Notes under the pieces: model-generated
What the model saw: the letters and a program-made list of their open reading frames with translations, nothing else
Databases searched by the model: none
What the model was told of the DNA's origin: nothing
IMG/VR virus record: IMGVR_UViG_3300045996_000618
Location: 1 to 43,355 of that record
Direction: 5' to 3' (one strand)
DNA from: a virus
Length of the DNA: 43,355 nucleotides
In this document: positions 40,173 to 43,355 of the stretch, one piece after another
How the letters are laid out: every line of letters begins with the position of its first letter
Numbering within the stretch: the first letter of the stretch is position 1
Position numbers and translations under genes: made by a program

Positions 40173-40366
40173 TGTGCAGCCCTCCAAGGGCATTCAGGGC
40201 AACGGCGCTCGTCGGCTATCGCATCGGCCGGCGGGCAGGTAGCGCACTCGGCGCGGCGCTTTGGCTTGTGCGATTCCAACTGCCGCCGATACGACTCGCG
40301 CAAGCGTTCTCGACGCTCCGCATCGGTCTCGCGGAACTGACTTTGAAAGCGATTCCATCCGCTCAT
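40169..40366 (-). CDS. Small protein with zinc-ribbon-like Cys pairs
   Basis: 65 residues from ATG 40366, overlapping the previous stop. Basic helix (ERRERLRESYRRQLESHKPK) followed by CATCPPADAIADERRCPECP, four Cys as two CxxC pairs. Likely a zinc-stabilised fold. Confidence 0.6.
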   Translation of the reverse strand: MSGWNRFQSQFRETDAERRERLRESYRRQLESHKPKRRAECATCPPADAIADERRCPECPWRAAQ

Positions 40367-40644
40367 CGGAAACCGCACATCTTCTTGCGGCGTTCGTATT
40401 CCTCGCGAGTGAGGCCGCCGATCATTTCGGGCGTGGCTGGCTGCAGGGCGCGCCGCAGGGCATCGGCTACGCGCTTGCGTCCGATCCGGTCCGCCTCTGG
40501 CATCAAGTTGCCGTAGTGCGCGAGCATGTTGTCGAGCGTCGCGAGTGCGTTCTCGGCAGGCTCGCGAAGCGCTGCGTTCGCGTCTTCCTGCCTGATCTCG
40601 TCGGCAAGGATTTGTTCGGGGGTGCGGATGGTGGGGGCGGGCAT
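40363..40644 (-). CDS. First gene of the early leftward operon
   Basis: 93 residues from ATG 40644, with AGGAG 5 bases upstream. Helical and charged (TPEQILADEIRQEDANAALR; GLTREEYERRKKMCGFR). No recognised domain. It is the first gene behind the early leftward promoter. Confidence 0.65.
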   Translation of the reverse strand: MPAPTIRTPEQILADEIRQEDANAALREPAENALATLDNMLAHYGNLMPEADRIGRKRVADALRRALQPATPEMIGGLTREEYERRKKMCGFR

Positions 40645-40668
40645 GTGGGCTCCTGTTCTCTGGAGCCA

Positions 40669-40697
40669 ACACTATCGGATTACCAATATCTGGTCAA
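40669..40697 (-). promoter_or_regulatory. Early leftward promoter (PL) with operator half-site
   Basis: On the minus strand: -35 TTGACC (40692-40697), 17-base spacer, -10 TAGTGT (40669-40674). The spacer holds TATTGGTAATC (40678-40688), which lies 3 bases from each box. The early rightward promoter has the same plan. A second half-site, TATTGGATAGC, lies at 40701-40711. Predicted transcript start is near 40662, 18 bases before the first leftward gene. Confidence 0.7.
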
Positions 40698-40716
40698 TAG
40701 GCTATCCAATATTTTT

Positions 40717-40753
40717 GCGCACAGAAATATCAGGGTGTGCGCTTTTGCACACC
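40717..40753. terminator. Two mutually exclusive hairpins after the repressor gene
   Basis: GCGCACA (40717-40723) can pair with TGTGCGC (40736-40742), while GGTGTGC (40734-40740) can pair with GCACACC (40747-40753). The second stem starts right after the repressor stop codon. On the plus strand the first stem is followed by TTTT; on the minus strand neither stem has a T-run. It may separate the repressor transcript from PL or act as a protein-binding site. Confidence 0.45.
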
Positions 40754-41443
40754 TTACCGCCGGTTATAGCTGCCGAAGATGTGGAAGGCTGATCGCCATT
40801 CGGTGCGGTCGAGCTTTTGCTCGCGGGCGTCGGTCACGAAGCGGCGGACAATCCAGTGCTCGGGTGTGATCCTGACCAAGCGGCGGGCCATGCCGGCCAT
40901 TGGGCTGGCCGTCTGATCTCGTACAAAGAAACAGTCGTCACCCTCTGCAGGGGTCGTGCCAGGATCGAGCAGGAGGGTATCGCGGCGTTCGTATCGGGGG
41001 TGAGCTTCGTCGTCCACCACCTTGATGGCAAACGCTTGTTTCGAGAAGGCCAGCTCTACCGGACGGGTGGCGATACCCGCTTGTTCCTTGTAGATCAAGG
41101 TTTCCCCCGCCCGGCCCGTACTGGGCACAGTTCGCCAGACTATCAGCGGTTCGGACGATGTGACAATCGCGCGACCGTTTGTGTTGTGGACAGTCGCATT
41201 GTTGCCATTTTCTTTCTCAGGAGGCGATGCAGAATTATCCTCGTTCAAGAGCCACTCCACGGTCGTTCGCAGCGCGGCTGCAAGCTCTGGCAGTGAGCGC
41301 GGCCGACCTACCGTTCCAGCCTCCAAACTGGAAATCTGGCCTTGAGACAGGCTGCCGCCGCGGTTCTTCACCGCTTTCGCCAGCTCCACCTGGTTCATGC
41401 CTAGCGCTTCCCGGCGCTCCCTGACGCGATCCCCAATAGGCAT
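40754..41443 (-). CDS. CI-like repressor with inactive S24 domain
   Basis: 229 residues. N-terminal HTH_3 (about 5-65, REALGMNQVELAKAVKNRGG, SQGQISSLEAGTVGRP). The C-terminal domain has S24/LexA-like layout (VVDDEAHPRYERRDTLLLDP then GDDCFFVRD), but the GDSMxP serine site is DDEAHP here and the Lys position falls in MARRLVRI. Autocleavage is therefore unlikely, so induction would need another route such as an antirepressor. Divergent to cro. The start codon coincides with the predicted transcript start and no ribosome binding site is seen. Confidence 0.88.
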   Translation of the reverse strand: MPIGDRVRERREALGMNQVELAKAVKNRGGSLSQGQISSLEAGTVGRPRSLPELAAALRTTVEWLLNEDNSASPPEKENGNNATVHNTNGRAIVTSSEPLIVWRTVPSTGRAGETLIYKEQAGIATRPVELAFSKQAFAIKVVDDEAHPRYERRDTLLLDPGTTPAEGDDCFFVRDQTASPMAGMARRLVRITPEHWIVRRFVTDAREQKLDRTEWRSAFHIFGSYNRR

Positions 41444-41478
41444 GGGGAAACTATACGACGGGCCTATATCGGTTTCCC
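41443..41478 (-). promoter_or_regulatory. Repressor promoter (putative), leaderless
   Basis: On the minus strand a -10 TATAGT (41450-41455) lies 6 bases before the A of the repressor ATG (41443). The -35 position holds only GGGAAA (41473-41478), a weak match that would suit an activated maintenance promoter. The predicted transcript begins at the start codon. Confidence 0.45.
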
Positions 41479-41479
41479 A

Positions 41480-41515
41480 TTGACGTATTATTGGCTATCA
41501 AATAGATTGCCAATA
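41480..41515 (+). promoter_or_regulatory. Early rightward promoter (PR) with palindromic operator
   Basis: -35 TTGACG (41480-41485), 17-base spacer, -10 TAGATT (41503-41508). Between 41489 and 41515 lies an imperfect palindrome with half-sites TATTGGCTATC and (reverse) TATTGGCAATC. The first half-site is at the same distance from the boxes as in PL. The transcript would start at or next to the cro ATG at 41515. Confidence 0.7.
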
Positions 41516-41778
41516 TGAACGACAAAACCCCCTTCCAACTCGCCATCGAAGACCTCGGCGGCCAGGTCAAGGCCGCCGAGAAGATCGGCCGCCACCAGTC
41601 CACCATCAGCGAGGCACTGCGCAAAAACCGGCCCTCTGCCGAGATGTGTATGCTGATCGAGGCGGCGACAGATGGAAGGTTCACCGCCGAGCAGCTTCGG
41701 CCATCCAAGGCCGCTGTGTTTGCCGGATTCCGGAAGACCTCCAAGCGCCGCAAGGCCGCACAGACAGAGGCGGCGTGA
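41515..41778 (+). CDS. Cro-like HTH regulator
   Basis: 87 residues. LAIEDLGGQVKAAEKIGRHQ followed by STISEALRKNRPSAEM is a YdaS/Cro-type HTH (about 8-40). It is the first gene of the early rightward operon and is divergent to the CI-like gene. No Shine-Dalgarno is present before ATG 41515, and the promoter predicts a leaderless message. It probably competes for the TATTGG operators and turns down the repressor. Confidence 0.82.
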   Translation: MNDKTPFQLAIEDLGGQVKAAEKIGRHQSTISEALRKNRPSAEMCMLIEAATDGRFTAEQLRPSKAAVFAGFRKTSKRRKAAQTEAA

Positions 41779-42026
41779 TGGCCATAGAGGCTCTTCGCTG
41801 TGCCATCGCCTTGGCCGGGAGCCAAGTAGAGTTGGCGCGGCGCATCGGCAAGACACAATCGCATGTCGCCCAATGGCTGAAGCGCGGCCGAGTCAGCCCG
41901 GCCGCCTGCATCCCCATCGAAACCGCTGTCGGCGGGCAGGTCACGCGCTACGAGCTGCGGCCTGACGTGTTCGGGATCGCCGCTCATCCCGCCATCCCAT
42001 CCGCCCAGCAGGATGCCGCAGCATGA
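41778..42026 (+). CDS. YdaS-family HTH protein (second early regulator)
   Basis: 82 residues, ATG 41778 overlapping the cro stop. ALRCAIALAGSQVELARRIG and KTQSHVAQWLKRGRVSPAAC are YdaS/Cro-like HTH, the same general fold as the previous product. In lambdoid order this place is held by cII, so it may activate repressor or integrase expression; that is inferred from position. Confidence 0.75.
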   Translation: MAIEALRCAIALAGSQVELARRIGKTQSHVAQWLKRGRVSPAACIPIETAVGGQVTRYELRPDVFGIAAHPAIPSAQQDAAA

Positions 42027-42115
42027 GCGCTCACGATCCCGCCGCTCCTGTAGGCCGTTCTACGGACATGACCGTCTTCCGCATCTCTATAGAGAGGGGG
42101 GAAGGGCATGAGTGA
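42023..42115 (+). CDS. 30-residue peptide (putative)
   Basis: ATG 42023 overlaps the previous stop, and the frame ends 5 bases inside the next gene, which has its own GGGGGGAAGGG. The product (MSAHDPAAPVGRSTDMTVFR and 10 more residues) is unremarkable. Continuous coupling is the only support. Confidence 0.35.
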   Translation: MSAHDPAAPVGRSTDMTVFRISIERGEGHE

Positions 42116-42464
42116 TAATTCGCTGACGCCTCGCTCGGTAGACAACCGTGATCCTTCTGAAGCGGAGCCGGTTGCATCGTGGACCTGCGAGCGGCAGGAC
42201 GGTGACGGCGGCGACGCCAATGCCGGCGATGATGTCTACGCCGACATCTATTGGGCTATCCACGACGCCCGCACCTATGAGTTCATCGCCAACGTTCACA
42301 GCAACGAGAAGCACGCGCGGATCATCGGCGCTGCCCCGGATGTGCTCGCGGCGCTGAAGGCTCTTCTGGCTGCCGTCAAGGCCAGCAAGACGATGGAGGG
42401 TCGCCAGTATGTCGACCTCGGTATCCAAGTCCACGCCGCCATCGCCAAAGCGGAGGGCCGCTAA
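42108..42464 (+). CDS. Conserved phage hypothetical protein
   Basis: 118 residues from ATG 42108, preceded by GGGGGAAGGG. The C-terminal part (NEKHARIIGAAPDVLAALKA and onward) belongs to a very widespread phage group with an (A)RLIAAAPDLL-like motif and unknown role. The N-terminal half is acidic and variable. Confidence 0.7.
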   Translation: MSDNSLTPRSVDNRDPSEAEPVASWTCERQDGDGGDANAGDDVYADIYWAIHDARTYEFIANVHSNEKHARIIGAAPDVLAALKALLAAVKASKTMEGRQYVDLGIQVHAAIAKAEGR

Positions 42465-43082
42465 ATGTCCGCCCAGCCCATAGGCATCGTTGCCGAGCAG
42501 ACAGCAAAGCGTGAGGCCCTTGTGGGCCGTCTGTCCCCAGCGGCCAAGCATGCGGCGTTCCCCACTCTGTACGCTCAGCCTTTGCCCCAGTTGACTGATG
42601 TGCAGAAACTGCGGCGCGAATTGAATCGCGCCCAAGGTGCCTTGGACGAGGCTCGCGCCGAGAATCTTCGCCTGCAGTCCGTGGTCGATGGGCTCCAAGC
42701 TGCCTTGAAGAATGGTTACGTTCTGCCTGCCGACCGGGGGGACGTTGGCGCTTGTAGCGCAACCATCGAGGCCGTCCAGAAACTGTTTCTGGTTGAGTAC
42801 AACGCCCTGTCGACAGACGACGAGCGAGAGTTGATGACGCTTGCCGATCTCATCGGCCCCAGGCGCGGCTTTGCGCTCGCCCACCCCCGTCAAGTCTGCA
42901 TGTGGCTTTGCGCGAAACTCTGCAAGGGGCAATCGCTGCCCCGTATCGGGCGGTCGTTCGGTGGCAAGGATCACACCACCGTCATGCATGCCAAGCGCGT
43001 TGCGCCGCAACGGATGGCGATGCGCCCCGACCTCAACTTGGTTGCGATCCGCGTTTTCGCTCACTTTGGGGTGAGCCAGTGA
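42465..43082 (+). CDS. DnaA domain-IV replication protein
   Basis: 205 residues, ATG 42465 right after the previous stop. Residues about 145-200 carry the DnaA C-terminal DNA-binding domain: RQVCMWLCAKLC, LPRIGRSFGGKDHTTVMHAK (GGKDHTTVMHA at 166-176), the DnaA-box contact signature. There is no AAA+ ATPase domain; the N-terminal half has a coiled coil (LRRELNRAQGALDEARAENL). It may bind DnaA-box-like sites at the phage origin and hook into host replication. Confidence 0.85.
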   Translation: MSAQPIGIVAEQTAKREALVGRLSPAAKHAAFPTLYAQPLPQLTDVQKLRRELNRAQGALDEARAENLRLQSVVDGLQAALKNGYVLPADRGDVGACSATIEAVQKLFLVEYNALSTDDERELMTLADLIGPRRGFALAHPRQVCMWLCAKLCKGQSLPRIGRSFGGKDHTTVMHAKRVAPQRMAMRPDLNLVAIRVFAHFGVSQ

Positions 43083-43264
43083 GAGGCCCACACACCCCCG
43101 AGACGCGCGAGAAGATGCGCCAAGCCATGAAGGCCAAGTGGAGCGACCCCGCCTACCGCGCCGCCAACTTGCGTCATGTGTTGGCCGCGCAACGACAGAG
43201 CGTGGTGAACTTCTGGCGAGCCGCGCAGAAGTCGGCCGAGACAGATCGAGCGGGGGCGCCATGA
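43079..43264 (+). CDS. Small NUMOD-like DNA-binding protein
   Basis: 61 residues from GTG 43079, overlapping the DnaA-like stop. TPETREKMRQAMKAKWSDPA is a NUMOD3-like motif, similar to the one in the protein at 5731. The last 11 residues lie in the 127-bp repeat and are shared with the variant frame at the left end. Function unknown; DNA contact is likely. Confidence 0.6.
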   Translation: MRGPHTPETREKMRQAMKAKWSDPAYRAANLRHVLAAQRQSVVNFWRAAQKSAETDRAGAP

Positions 43265-43355
43265 ACCCGTCCCGGCCGCACGCCGCTCCCCAAAAGCGAC
43301 GTGAACTTGATCACGTTTCCCGCGCTGCCCGACGCCCCCTCCCAATTGTCGGCAG
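43229..43355. repeat. 127-bp direct repeat, right copy
   Basis: Identical to 170-296 and ending exactly at the window edge. Joining the two copies closes the genome at about 43,059 bp and links the early rightward operon (to 43264) to the genes from 503 onward. Confidence 0.9.

Noticed and set aside
1-43355. CRISPR array, rRNA genes, insertion sequences
   Set aside because: No regularly spaced repeats, no rRNA-like sequence and no transposase genes were seen by reading; repeats found are the 127-bp overlap, the 19-nt leader pair and small palindromes.

Overview
The window is an essentially complete genome of a temperate, P22-like podovirus of an alphaproteobacterial host. Coding density is very high, neighbouring genes overlap by ATGA/GTGA junctions almost everywhere, and GC is high with GC-rich third codon positions. 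The host assignment rests on a GapR/DUF2312-type gene, a family typical of alphaproteobacteria, together with overall style; it is an inference. The last 127 bases (43229-43355) are identical to 170-296, so the molecule closes into a circle of about 43,059 bp. Bases 1-169 do not fit that circle and look like a variant branch or an assembly overhang.

Read as a circle, the layout is: (1) A lysogeny switch at 40.65-41.78 kb, with a CI-like repressor (leftward) against a Cro-like protein (rightward). The early leftward and early rightward promoters carry the same operator half-site in the same register. (2) An early rightward operon, 41.5 kb through the closure to 4.82 kb: cro, a second YdaS-type HTH gene, a DnaA domain-IV protein, small HTH genes, a GapR-HTH fusion, a VRR-NUC nuclease, a DnaT-like replication protein and a DNA methyltransferase. 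(3) A sparse region at 4.82-5.36 kb, a tRNA-like element on the minus strand and a few small genes. (4) The late rightward cassette, 6.3-31.9 kb: terminase, portal, scaffold, P22-fold coat, head-completion proteins (gp4 and gp10 families), a GNAT gene, three ejection proteins (one with a lytic transglycosylase-like domain), a run of tail or receptor-binding proteins, then lysis genes (SAR/SAL-class GH24 endolysin with a membrane tail, and nested spanins). Two diverged glycosyltransferase-like paralogues sit inside the head genes, and three short genes are encoded antisense at gene seams. (5) A gene-free stretch with a second tRNA-like element at 31.9-32.3 kb, where rightward late and leftward early transcription converge. 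(6) An early leftward operon, 40.64 to 32.3 kb: about ten small proteins, many Cys-rich, then ERF, NinB, HNH and DUF5131 proteins, an excisionase-like HTH and a tyrosine integrase.

In function, CI would hold both early promoters shut. On induction, the right arm would start replication (DnaA-like, DnaT-like) and the left arm would supply recombination (ERF/NinB) and excision. The late cassette builds a P22-type capsid and short tail. The most unusual signals are the paired tRNA-like elements with undersized anticodon loops, the matched early promoters with apparently leaderless cro and cI, a CI lacking the autocleavage residues, the two glycosyltransferase-like paralogues, and a short motif shared by the scaffold C-terminus and a tail protein N-terminus.
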